Positions 8,944 through 17,099 of a stretch of DNA of 64,000 nucleotides are shown piece by piece. A model generated the notes under the pieces. The model worked only from the letters and a program-made list of their open reading frames with translations. It had not been told where the DNA came from and made no database searches. This stretch comes from Paracoccaceae bacterium. Its GTDB lineage: Bacteria; Pseudomonadota; Alphaproteobacteria; Rhodobacterales; Rhodobacteraceae. The position numbers and the translations under genes are program-made. Within the stretch, counting starts at the first letter, position 1. The number at the start of each line of letters is the position of its first letter. The stretch is taken from positions 372,001 to 436,000 of the forward strand of contig WKFI01000012.1 in assembly GCA_014872875.1 (NCBI GenBank). Direction: 5' to 3'.

Positions 8944-9864
8944 ATGAGCACCCAAGTTTTTGGTCACAAATCCCCTGACACCGATTCCACCGGCTCGCCC
9001 ATCGTCTGGGCCTGGTACCTGAATGAAATCAAAGGAACCGCTGCCGAGCCCAAACTGCTGGGCGAACCCAACACCGAAGCGGCCTTCATGCTGGAACGCT
9101 GGAACCTGGACAAACCCACGATCATCGAAGACGTCGCCGACGATCAGCCGGTTGTCATCGTGGACACCAACAACCCGGCCGAGCTGCCCGCCAACATCAA
9201 CGGCGCCGATGTGCAGGCGATCATCGACCACCACAAGCTGGTTGGCGGCCTGGAAACCAAAGGTCCGATCGACATCACCGTACGTCCGCTGGCCTGCACC
9301 GCAACCATCATGATCGACCTGATGGGCGACGACGCCGCCAAGATGCCCGAAGCCGTCAAAGGCGCAGCGCTGACCTGTATCCTGTCTGACACCATGGAAT
9401 TCCGTTCGCCCACCACCACCGATCACGACCGCGCCGTGGCCGAAAAGCTGGCGGGTGAGCTGGGCATCGACATCCCGTCCTACGCCGCAGAAATGTTTGC
9501 TGCAAAATCGGATGTGTCGTCCTTCTCCGACGCTGAATTGATCCGCATGGATTCCAAAGAATACGAAGTGGACGGCACCAAGTTCCGCGTGTCGGTTCTG
9601 GAAACCACCGCACCGGACATCCCGCTGAACCGCAAAGCCAGCCTGATGGAAACCTTCAAGACAGTCGCCGCCGAAGATGGCGTGGACGAGGTTCTGCTGT
9701 TCGTCGTGGACATCCTGAAGGAAGAAGCCACCCTGCTGGTCCCCAACGATCTGGTCAAGGGCGTGGCAGAAAAGAGCTTTGGCGCCTCGGTCGAAGGCGA
9801 CGCCGTTGTTCTGCCCGGCATCATGAGCCGCAAAAAGCAGATCATCCCGAACCTGAAGGTCTGA
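8944..9864 (+). CDS. ppaC: manganese-dependent inorganic pyrophosphatase
   Basis: 306 residues, family II (DHH superfamily) pyrophosphatase that hydrolyses PPi to two phosphates. The metal-binding GHKSPDTDS motif is at residues 7-15, the DHH motif in AIIDHHKLVG near residue 97, and the substrate-binding SRKKQ near the C-terminus. Length matches the family. The start has GGAAAAAGC just upstream and its own promoter and terminator, so it is monocistronic. Cytosolic. Identification is very secure. Confidence 0.97.
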   Translation: MSTQVFGHKSPDTDSTGSPIVWAWYLNEIKGTAAEPKLLGEPNTEAAFMLERWNLDKPTIIEDVADDQPVVIVDTNNPAELPANINGADVQAIIDHHKLVGGLETKGPIDITVRPLACTATIMIDLMGDDAAKMPEAVKGAALTCILSDTMEFRSPTTTDHDRAVAEKLAGELGIDIPSYAAEMFAAKSDVSSFSDAELIRMDSKEYEVDGTKFRVSVLETTAPDIPLNRKASLMETFKTVAAEDGVDEVLLFVVDILKEEATLLVPNDLVKGVAEKSFGASVEGDAVVLPGIMSRKKQIIPNLKV

Positions 9865-9925
9865 TTTCGCCTGCCTGTTTATGGAAAGGCGCCTTGTCCG
9901 AGGCAGCCTTTCCAATATCTGTCGA

Positions 9926-9960
9926 AAAAGCTCCCGAAGTCACCTTCGGGAGCTTTTTTT
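9926..9960 (+). terminator. rho-independent terminator of ppaC
   Basis: Stem AAAAGCTCCCGAAG / CTTCGGGAGCTTTT with a four-base loop, ending in a run of T. Confidence 0.92.
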
Positions 9961-10014
9961 GAGCAGGATGGTCGCCCCGAACTTGGGTCATCAATTGACG
10001 GGAAAGACCCAAGC

Positions 10015-10536
10015 TCAATCGTACTGCGATGTATCCCACCACTGGGGCTGCATGAATTGCGGGATCGCCCGTGTCTTTCCGTCCAGCCGGTCGACTATCC
10101 CTGCCGTCAACTCCAGAACCATCCAGGATTCGGGAATGGTCAGAAGCGTTGGATACGGGGTCTGTTTTTCCGTCGGGACAAACCCATACCGCGGGTAAAA
10201 GGTTGGCACGCCCAGAACGAACACGGCATCAGTTCCCACCGACGCCAGATGCGCGATGCTGGTTTGCATCAGCTCTTTGCCAACACCCTGGCCCTGATAC
10301 TCGGGTAAAACGCCACAAGGGGCCAACAGAAAGCATTTCGCGTCCGGATGGTCCTGAAAGACAAAAGGTGTGAACAGCACATTGCCTGCTATTTTTCCGC
10401 CGCGGTGAACGCTGATCGAAATCGTTTCCGGATGGCTAAGCAACGCTTTGGCAAGTGGGGCGATTTCCTCACCTTCTGATGGGCCAAAAGCCATACGGTG
10501 AAGGTTGGCTATGGTGTTTATTTCATTTGGGGTCAT
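10015..10536 (-). CDS. GNAT N-acetyltransferase, YjhQ-like candidate antitoxin
   Basis: 173 residues, GNAT fold. The acetyl-CoA loop is LLAPCGVLPEYQGQGVGKELM (Q/RxxGxG/A as QGQGVG), followed by FVLGVPTFYPRYGFVP, the usual 'YPRYGF' of YhbS-like enzymes. It starts nine bases after the stop of the YjhX-like gene, so they form a two-gene operon. In E. coli, as I recall, YjhX (TopAI) is a topoisomerase I inhibitor neutralised by YjhQ, a predicted GNAT protein encoded directly downstream; the order here is the same. The antitoxin role is inference from this synteny. An ordinary metabolite acetyltransferase remains possible. Confidence 0.85.
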   Translation of the reverse strand: MTPNEINTIANLHRMAFGPSEGEEIAPLAKALLSHPETISISVHRGGKIAGNVLFTPFVFQDHPDAKCFLLAPCGVLPEYQGQGVGKELMQTSIAHLASVGTDAVFVLGVPTFYPRYGFVPTEKQTPYPTLLTIPESWMVLELTAGIVDRLDGKTRAIPQFMQPQWWDTSQYD

Positions 10537-10545
10537 CAGTTTGTC

Positions 10546-10803
10546 CTATCTTTGGTTCATTTGCGCGCGCACCGATTGGTTCCCCAGATGCGTGATGCGA
10601 TAGGGATGACCGTTTTTCGATTTGATGAAACGCTTGTCTTTCAGACGCTTGAAAACGTCCAAGGTGCAGGCGGAAAAGACAAACCCGTCCCGTGTAAAAC
10701 ACTGAACGGAATGTACTTTTCCATTACTACCGCGCGTGTATTTTATCTCGCCACCCAAGGCGAGCTCATGCAAAACACGTTGCTCGTGCTTTGAGATGTT
10801 CAT
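10546..10803 (-). CDS. yjhX: YjhX/TopAI family toxin (UPF0386)
   Basis: 85 residues, the same length as E. coli YjhX. Conserved blocks run along the whole protein: MNISKHEQRVLHELA, GKVHSVQC, CTLDVFKRLKDKRFIKS, NGHPYRIT and the terminal VRAQMNQR. Established knowledge for E. coli: YjhX binds and inhibits topoisomerase I (TopAI), with YjhQ as antitoxin. It is the first gene of a two-gene minus-strand operon with the GNAT gene. Whether it is toxic in this organism is untested. The upstream 445 bases hold no recognisable gene. Confidence 0.88.
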   Translation of the reverse strand: MNISKHEQRVLHELALGGEIKYTRGSNGKVHSVQCFTRDGFVFSACTLDVFKRLKDKRFIKSKNGHPYRITHLGNQSVRAQMNQR

Positions 10804-11248
10804 TGGAATTTCTCGATCTTATGAAAGTACAGAAACAGGACACTCAGCATCGCGCGTGAGTGTGCCTATCCGTGTGGTGTTCCTGTATTACTGTCGCCAG
10901 GAACGGGCGTCAGGCCCGGGACTCTTTCATAAAATCTCCATCGATCGAGGCAGAGTGCCCCGTCATGTCCGGGCTGTTAGGATATCCCGGCTATGGCGTC
11001 AATATGTTTGCTTGGCCTCTGTCTTCAAGGGGGTATCCGAAATTCGGTGTTCCAACACCTGAACTTTCCCAGATCGGACTGGTCTTTGCGATCTTCAGGT
11101 TTACCGAGATCGTCGCCCCGAGTTTCAGGCGGGGCACTGCCTCGCGCCGCCTTAGTTCTTCGGCAATATGAAACAGGGACAGGTTTGGGCCAGGACAAGC
11201 GCCCCAGCCCAATGGCGCGGGATTACGCGGCCTGAGATGATGCGAAAC
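10804..11248. other. 445-base stretch without a recognised gene
   Basis: Lies between the 5' end of the yjhX-like gene and the 3' end of the GFA gene. Short frames exist on both strands (for example minus 10991-11212) but none has a ribosome site or a family motif I recognise. The part next to 10804 must hold the yjhX promoter. It may contain decayed coding sequence. Confidence 0.5.
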
Positions 11249-11656
11249 CTATCCGGGCGGCATCGTGTCGAATTGTGTGATGCCCTCCGGGATAACGTGA
11301 TACTCGGGCTTTTCTCCGACGAACAACGCGGCCTTGGCACCACGAAAGACCGATGGGTCGTCAAGTGTGCCAATCTTGACAATGACCGGATCCAGCCCCG
11401 GACGATGCGTCACCAAATGCGTACCGCACGCGGCGCAGAAGTCCCGGATCACCGCGTTTTTGCGATCCGGGCGACTGTACTGGCTGGGCTGACCTTTGGT
11501 ATAGCGAAACCCGTCACGGGGCATCAGCATGAAAAGGTTGGGTGCTCCACCCGAGATGTGCTGGCAAGCCCGGCAATGGCACTGACCTTTGAAGATCGGT
11601 TTGCCTTGGGTTTCATAGCGTACTGCGCCGCAGAAACATCCACCTTTCAGGGTCAT
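11249..11656 (-). CDS. GFA family (glutathione-dependent formaldehyde-activating enzyme-like) protein
   Basis: 135 residues from the ATG at 11656, which has a strong AAGGAGG seven bases upstream. GFA/DUF636 zinc-binding cysteines are all visible: GGCFCGAVRY, GQCHCRACQ and FCAACGTHL. The fold binds one or two zinc ions; one characterised member was described as adding glutathione to formaldehyde, but most members are of unknown function. It is divergent from the AraC-type regulator at 11754, which may control it. Cytosolic. Confidence 0.88.
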   Translation of the reverse strand: MTLKGGCFCGAVRYETQGKPIFKGQCHCRACQHISGGAPNLFMLMPRDGFRYTKGQPSQYSRPDRKNAVIRDFCAACGTHLVTHRPGLDPVIVKIGTLDDPSVFRGAKAALFVGEKPEYHVIPEGITQFDTMPPG

Positions 11657-11714
11657 GTCTGTCCTCCTTGGTTCTGTTCGGGAAAAGATGGACAAGGTTG
11701 ATCAATCCATGCAG

Positions 11715-11728
11715 TGTCAGGAATGACA
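11715..11728. promoter_or_regulatory. inverted repeat, candidate operator
   Basis: TGTCA-GGAA-TGACA in the 97-base gap between the divergent GFA and GlxA-type regulator genes. Position suggests a regulator site; short, so chance is possible. Confidence 0.35.
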
Positions 11729-11753
11729 TTTATCATGCCTAAATTGACAATCG

Positions 11754-12680
11754 ATGATCCGTACTGTTCTTTTGCATCCCGACCCTTGTCAGCAGTCGAG
11801 CCTGTTTATCGCGTCCGAAATGCTGGACACGGCCAACAGGGTGGCGCGGCTGCACGGAAAAAGCGCCGTATTTGATCCTGTGATCCGCCGTCCGGGCGCA
11901 TGTGAGACGGGGGCGGATGAGGCAGGGGCAGATCTGGTCATTCTGCCGGGCCTGGGCTTGTCTTCGGGTCGAGAGGTGCGGGCCGCGATGGAGACCAGTG
12001 CGTTCAAGGATCTGACACAGGCCCTGCGCCGGCTTGCCGGGCCCCGAACCCTGATCGCGGGCGCCTGTTCGGGGTGTTTTGCTTTGGGAGCGGCAGGGCT
12101 TCTGGATCGCCGGGCAGTGACAACCACTTGGTGGCTGGCTCCGCTGTTGCAATCGATGTTTCCCAGATCCCGGGTCAAGTCCGGCGAGATCGTTCTGCGC
12201 GATGGGCCTTTGATCACGGCCGGGGCAGCGTTTTCACAGATCGACCTGATGCTGGTCCTGATCGAACAGAGCTGTGGTACGGCCATTGCCGAGGACTGCC
12301 GTCGTTTTCTGATGGCCGACAGCCGCCCCAGTCAGCTGCCCTATATGTCGGTGGCAACCTTGGTCGCAGGGGATGCCGCCTTGCAAAAGGCCGAGCTTTT
12401 TCTGCGCCAAAACATCCACCGTCAGGTCAGTCTCGAGGAACTGGCCGTGGCTGCAGGACTGGGTACACGAACCTTTTCCCGGCGCCTTTCGCGCCAGACA
12501 GCCCTGACGCCATCAGCCTTTGCCCAGACACTTCGCGTTACCGAAGCGATCCGACTGGCCCGCAGCACGTCCCTGGGCCATGACCAGATTGCCGAGCGGG
12601 TTGGATATGCCGACGCCACCGCTCTGCGCCGGACCATGCGTCGCCGCACCGGGCGCACCTTGGAGAGCTTCCGCACCTGA
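11754..12680 (+). CDS. GlxA/FtrA-type AraC family transcriptional regulator
   Basis: 308 residues. The N-terminal DJ-1/PfpI-like domain (about 1-190) includes LVILPGLGL and the nucleophile-elbow sequence GACSGCFALGAAGLLD, with a cysteine at the expected place. The C-terminal domain has two HTH motifs (VSLEELAVAAGLGTRTFSRRLSRQ and GHDQIAERVGYADATALRRTMRR). Divergent from the GFA gene, which is the most likely target along with itself. The ligand is unknown. It is distinct from the GbdR-like regulator at 4282, sharing only family architecture. Confidence 0.87.
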   Translation: MIRTVLLHPDPCQQSSLFIASEMLDTANRVARLHGKSAVFDPVIRRPGACETGADEAGADLVILPGLGLSSGREVRAAMETSAFKDLTQALRRLAGPRTLIAGACSGCFALGAAGLLDRRAVTTTWWLAPLLQSMFPRSRVKSGEIVLRDGPLITAGAAFSQIDLMLVLIEQSCGTAIAEDCRRFLMADSRPSQLPYMSVATLVAGDAALQKAELFLRQNIHRQVSLEELAVAAGLGTRTFSRRLSRQTALTPSAFAQTLRVTEAIRLARSTSLGHDQIAERVGYADATALRRTMRRRTGRTLESFRT

Positions 12681-12760
12681 TCCGGTGGGTTGCCCATGGT
12701 CTTCGCCTTCGGGTTGCTGCATAAAACGGGCAACAAGGACCTGTAGGGAAACGCCCAATC

Positions 12761-13636
12761 ATGACCCAGATCGTCAACGCCCTGACCGAGATCTCAGCCC
12801 GTTACAAGGCTTTGTTCGTGGACCTATGGGGCTGCGTCCACAACGGTGTGCGGGCTCATGACGCCGCAGTCGCCGCATTGCAATCCTATCGGGCTGCAGG
12901 CGGGATCGTCGTTCTGGTGACCAACTCGCCCAAGCCACGGGCCGGGGTGGCGGTACAGCTGAAGCAATTCGGCGTACCGGAAGACGCCTATGACACAATC
13001 GCAACCAGCGGTGATTCCGCCCGAGCGGCGATGTATACCGGGGCTGTTGGATCCAAGGTCTATTTCATGGGTGAATGGCAGCGGGATGAAGGATTCTTTG
13101 AACCGCTCAACGTGATCGACAATCCGGTCACCATCACCCGCGTGCCGTTGCAGGACGCCGAAGGGATCGTCTGTTGCGGCCCGTTTGACCCGATGGCCGA
13201 CCCTGATGTGAACCGGGCCGACTTCCTGTTTGCCAAGCAAAAGGGACTGAAACTGCTCTGCGCAAATCCCGATATCGTTGTGGATCGTGGCGAGCGTCGG
13301 GAATGGTGCGCCGGGGCACTGGCCAAACTGTACACCGAGATGGGCGGTGAAAGCCTGTATTTCGGTAAGCCACATCCGCCGATCTATGATCTGGCCCGAC
13401 GCAGGCTGGCGGCTCTGGGTACTGACATCCCTGATGAAGAGATTCTGGCCATCGGCGACGGCCCCCTGACCGATATCGCCGGCGCTATCGGGGAGGGCAT
13501 TGATTCCCTCTTCATCTCGGGCGGGCTTGCAGCCAGAGAGACAAAAACATCAGTCCAGCCAGACCCCGAAGCGCTAAAAACTTACCTGGAAACGGAAAAA
13601 TTCGACCCGACATATACAATCGGGCATCTTAGGTGA
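12761..13636 (+). CDS. TIGR01459-type HAD-IIA family hydrolase
   Basis: 291 residues. HAD motif I is present as LFVDLWGCVHNG rather than the usual DxDGT, as is characteristic for the TIGR01459 subgroup. Motif II is VVLVTNSPKP, the lysine is in YFGKPHPPIYDLA, and motif IV is ILAIGDGPLTDIAGA. Class IIA cap between motifs II and III. Probably a cytosolic phosphatase; substrate unknown, though relatives act on 4-nitrophenyl phosphate or nucleotides. It stands alone, with AGGGAAACGCCCAATC upstream of the ATG. Confidence 0.88.
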   Translation: MTQIVNALTEISARYKALFVDLWGCVHNGVRAHDAAVAALQSYRAAGGIVVLVTNSPKPRAGVAVQLKQFGVPEDAYDTIATSGDSARAAMYTGAVGSKVYFMGEWQRDEGFFEPLNVIDNPVTITRVPLQDAEGIVCCGPFDPMADPDVNRADFLFAKQKGLKLLCANPDIVVDRGERREWCAGALAKLYTEMGGESLYFGKPHPPIYDLARRRLAALGTDIPDEEILAIGDGPLTDIAGAIGEGIDSLFISGGLAARETKTSVQPDPEALKTYLETEKFDPTYTIGHLR

Positions 13637-13738
13637 CGCAAATAGGGCTTGATTTTCTGCAGCTGCAAAGTAATAAAGTTGCCGAACAGGGTGAATAAGC
13701 GCCCGAAAGTTTCAAGCCCGATCATCCAGGAGGGTCGA

Positions 13739-14182
13739 ATGTTGGACAATCTGCCACGCGGAACCATCTGCATTGAAGACATCGAGATGGGCATGACCCG
13801 TTATCTGCGGAAGGTCGTGACCGACGAAGATATCGAGATGTTCGCCCAGGTCTCGACCGACCGGAACCCGGTTCATCTGGATGATGATTACGCCCGCGAC
13901 ACGATCTTTCAGGGCCGCATTGCCCACGGGATGCTGACCGCCGGCCTGATTTCCGCCGTCATCGGCGAACAGCTGCCGGGACATGGTACAGTCTACATGG
14001 GCCAGTCTCTGAAATTCCTGGCGCCCGTACGCCCGGGCGACATGGTCTATGCCGAGGTCAAGGTTGTCGATATCGAAATGTCCAAACGCCGGGTCAAGCT
14101 GGATTGCCACTGCTCGGTGGATGGCAAGAAGGTGCTGGTCGGCGAAGCCATGGTTCTGGCCCCATCGCGCAAATTCGACTGA
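13739..14182 (+). CDS. MaoC family (R)-enoyl-CoA hydratase-like protein
   Basis: 147 residues from the ATG at 13739, which follows CCAGGAGGG. Hot-dog fold with the R-hydratase signature: FAQVSTDRNPVHLDDDYA supplies the catalytic Asp and His, then GRIAHGMLTAGLISAVIG and the dimer strand YMGQSLKFLAPVRPGD. Such enzymes hydrate trans-2-enoyl-CoA to (R)-3-hydroxyacyl-CoA, feeding polyhydroxyalkanoate synthesis or degradation (PhaJ type). No pha genes are adjacent. The TTGATT/TAATAA pair upstream (13649-13676) is a weak promoter candidate. A strong terminator follows. Confidence 0.88.
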   Translation: MLDNLPRGTICIEDIEMGMTRYLRKVVTDEDIEMFAQVSTDRNPVHLDDDYARDTIFQGRIAHGMLTAGLISAVIGEQLPGHGTVYMGQSLKFLAPVRPGDMVYAEVKVVDIEMSKRRVKLDCHCSVDGKKVLVGEAMVLAPSRKFD

Positions 14183-14236
14183 TACGGCATCAAGCCGCGT
14201 CAGAGCGGTTTGCCGACGCGGCTGCAATCGTGCTTC

Positions 14237-14262
14237 AAAGGGCCTGGAAAGGCCCTTTTTTG
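14237..14262 (+). terminator. rho-independent terminator after the MaoC gene
   Basis: AAAGGGCC-TGGA-AAGGCCCTTTT type hairpin running into a T tract. Confidence 0.85.
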
Positions 14263-14588
14263 TTGTGCGGGAATGCCTTGCCACCGCGCGACCCAAGGTC
14301 GGACGGGGAGTTTCTGGTTTGCGGATTGCAAGATCGGCGGCGCCGCCTGGTGGAGTTCGGGACGGGATGTCACCCCGTTCGGCCAACCGGTTGGACGATA
14401 CCCTTGCCATCGGGTCCGGTTCCAATGCTCTGCTACGACATGCCGGGGGTACATTGCACCCATGGAATGAAGGATCGATCGCCGTAAAGGCTAGACCGGG
14501 GGTGTAATCATTGCCTTAACCCGGCGTGCGCTGCCTCTATCCTCTGATCCAGCTTGAACAGCAAGGCCAGTAAAGCTACGGATGCGCC
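14263..14588. other. intergenic stretch upstream of ribF
   Basis: 326 bases with no convincing gene. It contains a self-complementary GGCGGCGCCGCC at about 14337 and must include the ribF promoter, but no well-spaced promoter boxes or FMN riboswitch core could be recognised. Confidence 0.45.
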
Positions 14589-15521
14589 ATGCGTATGATC
14601 CGAGATTATCACTTCGTCGAACCCAGCGACCGCGGAGCCACCGTTGCCATCGGCAATTTCGACGGTGTGCATCGTGGCCATCAGGCCGTCATCGATCTCG
14701 CCCGTCGGGCAGCCCCCGATGCGCCTCTGGGGGTCATGACTTTCGAGCCGCATCCACGCGAGTACTTTGCACCGGACGCCCCGCCCTTTCGCCTGATGCG
14801 GTCCGAGACCCGGGCGCACCGGTTGGAGAAGCTCGGTGTGGAGCGGCTCTACGAGCTGAACTTCAACACTGCTCTGTCCAGCCTGACGCCGGAAGAGTTT
14901 GCCCGCGACGTGATTTCGGAAGGCTTGGGGCTGACCCATATCGTGGTCGGCGCCGATTTCTGTTTCGGCAAAGGCCGCGCGGGCACGGCGCAGGACCTTG
15001 AACGGTTCGGCGCCGAGCTGGGTTTTGGCGTTACCATCCTCCCCTTGATCGAACATTCGGACGTGGCCGTTTCATCGACCGCGATCCGCAAGGCGTTGTC
15101 CGAGGCCCGCCCTCGCGATGCGGCCGCGATGCTGGGCCACTGGCATCGGATCGATGGCGAGGTAATCGGCGGCGAACAGCGCGGCCGTGAGCTGGGATAC
15201 CCTACGGCCAACATGTCCATCGAAGGTCTGCACCAGCCGGCCTTTGGTGTTTATGCAGTACTGGTCGACGTGCTGGATGGTCCACACCAGGGCAGCTATC
15301 ACGGCGCGGCCTCACTGGGGGTGCGACCGATGTTCAACGGCGAACAGCCCAATATCGAGACCTTTCTTTTCGATTTCTCGGGTGACCTCTACGGTGCGAC
15401 CCTGTCCGTGGGGCTGGTCGAATTCTTGCGACCCGAGCTGACATTCGACGGGCTGGATGCGCTGATCGCGCAAATGGAGGCGGATTGCGCAAAGGCCCGC
15501 GAGATCCTGACCGCGCTATGA
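14589..15521 (+). CDS. ribF: bifunctional riboflavin kinase / FAD synthetase
   Basis: 310 residues. The N-terminal FMN adenylyltransferase domain shows GNFDGVHRGHQ (the HxGH-type nucleotide site) and VGADFCFGKGRAGT. The C-terminal riboflavin kinase domain, from about residue 185, has GRELGYPTANM and the ETFLFDFSGDLYG strand with its catalytic Glu. It converts riboflavin to FMN and then FAD in the cytosol, serving the many flavoenzymes in this window. First gene of a tight three-gene operon; its stop overlaps the next start (ATGA). Confidence 0.96.
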   Translation: MRMIRDYHFVEPSDRGATVAIGNFDGVHRGHQAVIDLARRAAPDAPLGVMTFEPHPREYFAPDAPPFRLMRSETRAHRLEKLGVERLYELNFNTALSSLTPEEFARDVISEGLGLTHIVVGADFCFGKGRAGTAQDLERFGAELGFGVTILPLIEHSDVAVSSTAIRKALSEARPRDAAAMLGHWHRIDGEVIGGEQRGRELGYPTANMSIEGLHQPAFGVYAVLVDVLDGPHQGSYHGAASLGVRPMFNGEQPNIETFLFDFSGDLYGATLSVGLVEFLRPELTFDGLDALIAQMEADCAKAREILTAL

Positions 15522-15988
15522 GCGATGTGATCAACCGCAAGGGACTGTCCAAACGGTTCTGGGAAAAGAAACCTCTCGCAAAGCTGAACCGGCAGGAGTG
15601 GGAAGCACTTTGCGATGGCTGTGGCAAATGTTGCCTGAACAAGCTGGAAGACGATGAAAGCGGTGAGGTCTACCTGACCCGCGTCGCGTGCCGGTTGCTG
15701 GATGATGACAGCTGCAAATGCGTGCAATACGATATCCGGCATCAGTTTGTGCCGGAATGCATCGTGCTGCGGCCCGACAATCTGGACACCCACGCCTATT
15801 GGATGCCGCAGACCTGCGCTTATCGTTTGCTTTGGCTGGGCAAACCGCTGCCGGATTGGCATCCATTGATCACCGGGTCGTCCGACAGTGTGCACGAGGC
15901 AGGTGTTTCGGTGCGCGGGATGACCGTGTCGGAATTCGAGACCCCGGAAGACGAGTGGGAAGACCATATCATCGAGGAGCCGATCTGA
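15518..15988 (+). CDS. YcgN/UPF0260 cysteine-cluster protein
   Basis: 156 residues from the ATG that overlaps the ribF stop. The UPF0260 (YcgN) family is recognised by its cysteine-rich start CDGCGKCCLNKLEDDE, followed by TRVACRLLDDDSCKCVQYDIR and PQTCAYRLLWLGKPLPDWHPL. The four-cysteine pattern CxxCGxCC suggests a zinc or iron-sulfur site, as in the broader YkgJ-type family. Function is unknown in all bacteria I know of. Sandwiched by overlapping genes, so cotranscription with ribF and the aldolase is almost certain. Confidence 0.92.
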   Translation: MSDVINRKGLSKRFWEKKPLAKLNRQEWEALCDGCGKCCLNKLEDDESGEVYLTRVACRLLDDDSCKCVQYDIRHQFVPECIVLRPDNLDTHAYWMPQTCAYRLLWLGKPLPDWHPLITGSSDSVHEAGVSVRGMTVSEFETPEDEWEDHIIEEPI

Positions 15989-17025
15989 TGTTCTTTGCCT
16001 CCGACAACTCTGGCCCCGTTCACCCCCGGGTGATGGAGCGCGTGGCCCAGGCCAATCAGGGATTTGCCGGGGCCTATGGCGCCGACCCGGTGATGGAAGG
16101 CGTTCGCCAACAGATCCGGGATCTGTTCGAAGCGCCCGATGCGGCGGTCTATCTGGTTGCCACAGGCACCGCCGCCAATTCGCTGGTGCTTGCGACACTG
16201 GGCCAGCCCTGGCAGACAATCTTCTGCTCGCCGGTTGCGCATATCCACGAAGACGAATGCAACGCACCGGAGTTCTTTACCGGCGGAGCCAAGCTGACCC
16301 TGGTGGGAACGGGCGACAAGATAACGCCTGAGGCTTTGCGCAATTCCATCGCAGCCCAGCAGGCACGCGGCGTGCACGGCCCCCAGCGCGGGCCGGTGTC
16401 GCTGACGCAGGTTACCGAGCTTGGACAGGTCTATTCAGTGGCAGAGCTTGCGGCGCTGAGTGCCGTGGCGCGTGAATTTGACCTGCCCGTCCACATGGAC
16501 GGCGCGCGCTTTGCCAATGCGTTGGTGACATTGGACTGCACACCGGCCGAAATGACCTGGAAGGCCGGCATCGACGCGGTGTCATTCGGGGCCACAAAAA
16601 ATGGCTGCATGGGGGTTGAGGCGGTGATCTTCTTCGATCCCGCCCATGCATGGGAATTCGAGCTGCGCCGCAAACGCGGTGCACATCTGTTTTCCAAGTA
16701 CCGATATCTGGCCGCGCAGATGGCCGGTTATCTGGAAGACGATCTGTGGCTGAACAGCGCCCGAGCAGCCAATGCGCGTGCTGAACGTCTGGCGGACGGG
16801 TTGCGGCGGGCCGGTGCGCAGTTCCTGCTAGACCCCCAGGCCAACATGGTCTTTGCCGCCCTACCGCGGGTCACACATGAAAAACTGTTCGCCGCAGGCG
16901 CCGCGTATCACCTGTGGGGTGCGGTGCTGGACGGGGAAGACCCGCAAGAAATGCTGGGCGCGCGGTTTGTCTGTGACTGGTCGATTACCGAGGGCGAGAT
17001 CGACAGGTTTCTTGACCTGATTTGA
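15988..17025 (+). CDS. ltaE: low-specificity L-threonine aldolase
   Basis: 345 residues, fold-type I PLP enzyme that cleaves L-threonine or L-allo-threonine to glycine and acetaldehyde. The start codon shares a base with the previous stop. Motifs: FASDNSGPVHPRVMERV at the start, VHMDGARFANALV with the PLP-contacting Asp, and SFGATKNGCMGVEAV holding the Schiff-base lysine. Length matches the family. A GC-rich palindromic repeat follows the stop. Symbol by family resemblance. Confidence 0.92.
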   Translation: MFFASDNSGPVHPRVMERVAQANQGFAGAYGADPVMEGVRQQIRDLFEAPDAAVYLVATGTAANSLVLATLGQPWQTIFCSPVAHIHEDECNAPEFFTGGAKLTLVGTGDKITPEALRNSIAAQQARGVHGPQRGPVSLTQVTELGQVYSVAELAALSAVAREFDLPVHMDGARFANALVTLDCTPAEMTWKAGIDAVSFGATKNGCMGVEAVIFFDPAHAWEFELRRKRGAHLFSKYRYLAAQMAGYLEDDLWLNSARAANARAERLADGLRRAGAQFLLDPQANMVFAALPRVTHEKLFAAGAAYHLWGAVLDGEDPQEMLGARFVCDWSITEGEIDRFLDLI

Positions 17026-17036
17026 CGAGGCAAAGC

Positions 17037-17098
17037 AGGGGGCGCTGCCCCCTCGGCCTGCGGCCTCACCCCCGAGGTATTTTGAACCAGAAAGAAGG
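17037..17098. repeat. GC-rich palindromic (REP-like) element
   Basis: Perfect AGGGGGC-GCT-GCCCCCT hairpin (17037-17053), then GGCC-TGC-GGCC (17055-17065), then CCCCCGAGGTATTTTGAA and CAGAAAGAAG. This composition is typical of short dispersed repeats in Rhodobacterales. It lies between convergent genes, so it may also terminate both. Related sequence is found inside xdhA (51121-51163) and near 45526. Confidence 0.7.
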
Positions 17099-17099
17099 C

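Noticed and set aside
10991-11212. Minus-strand frame with GWGACPGPNL, like a P450 heme-loop remnant
   Set aside because: Too short, and only one loosely matching motif; not enough to call a pseudogene.
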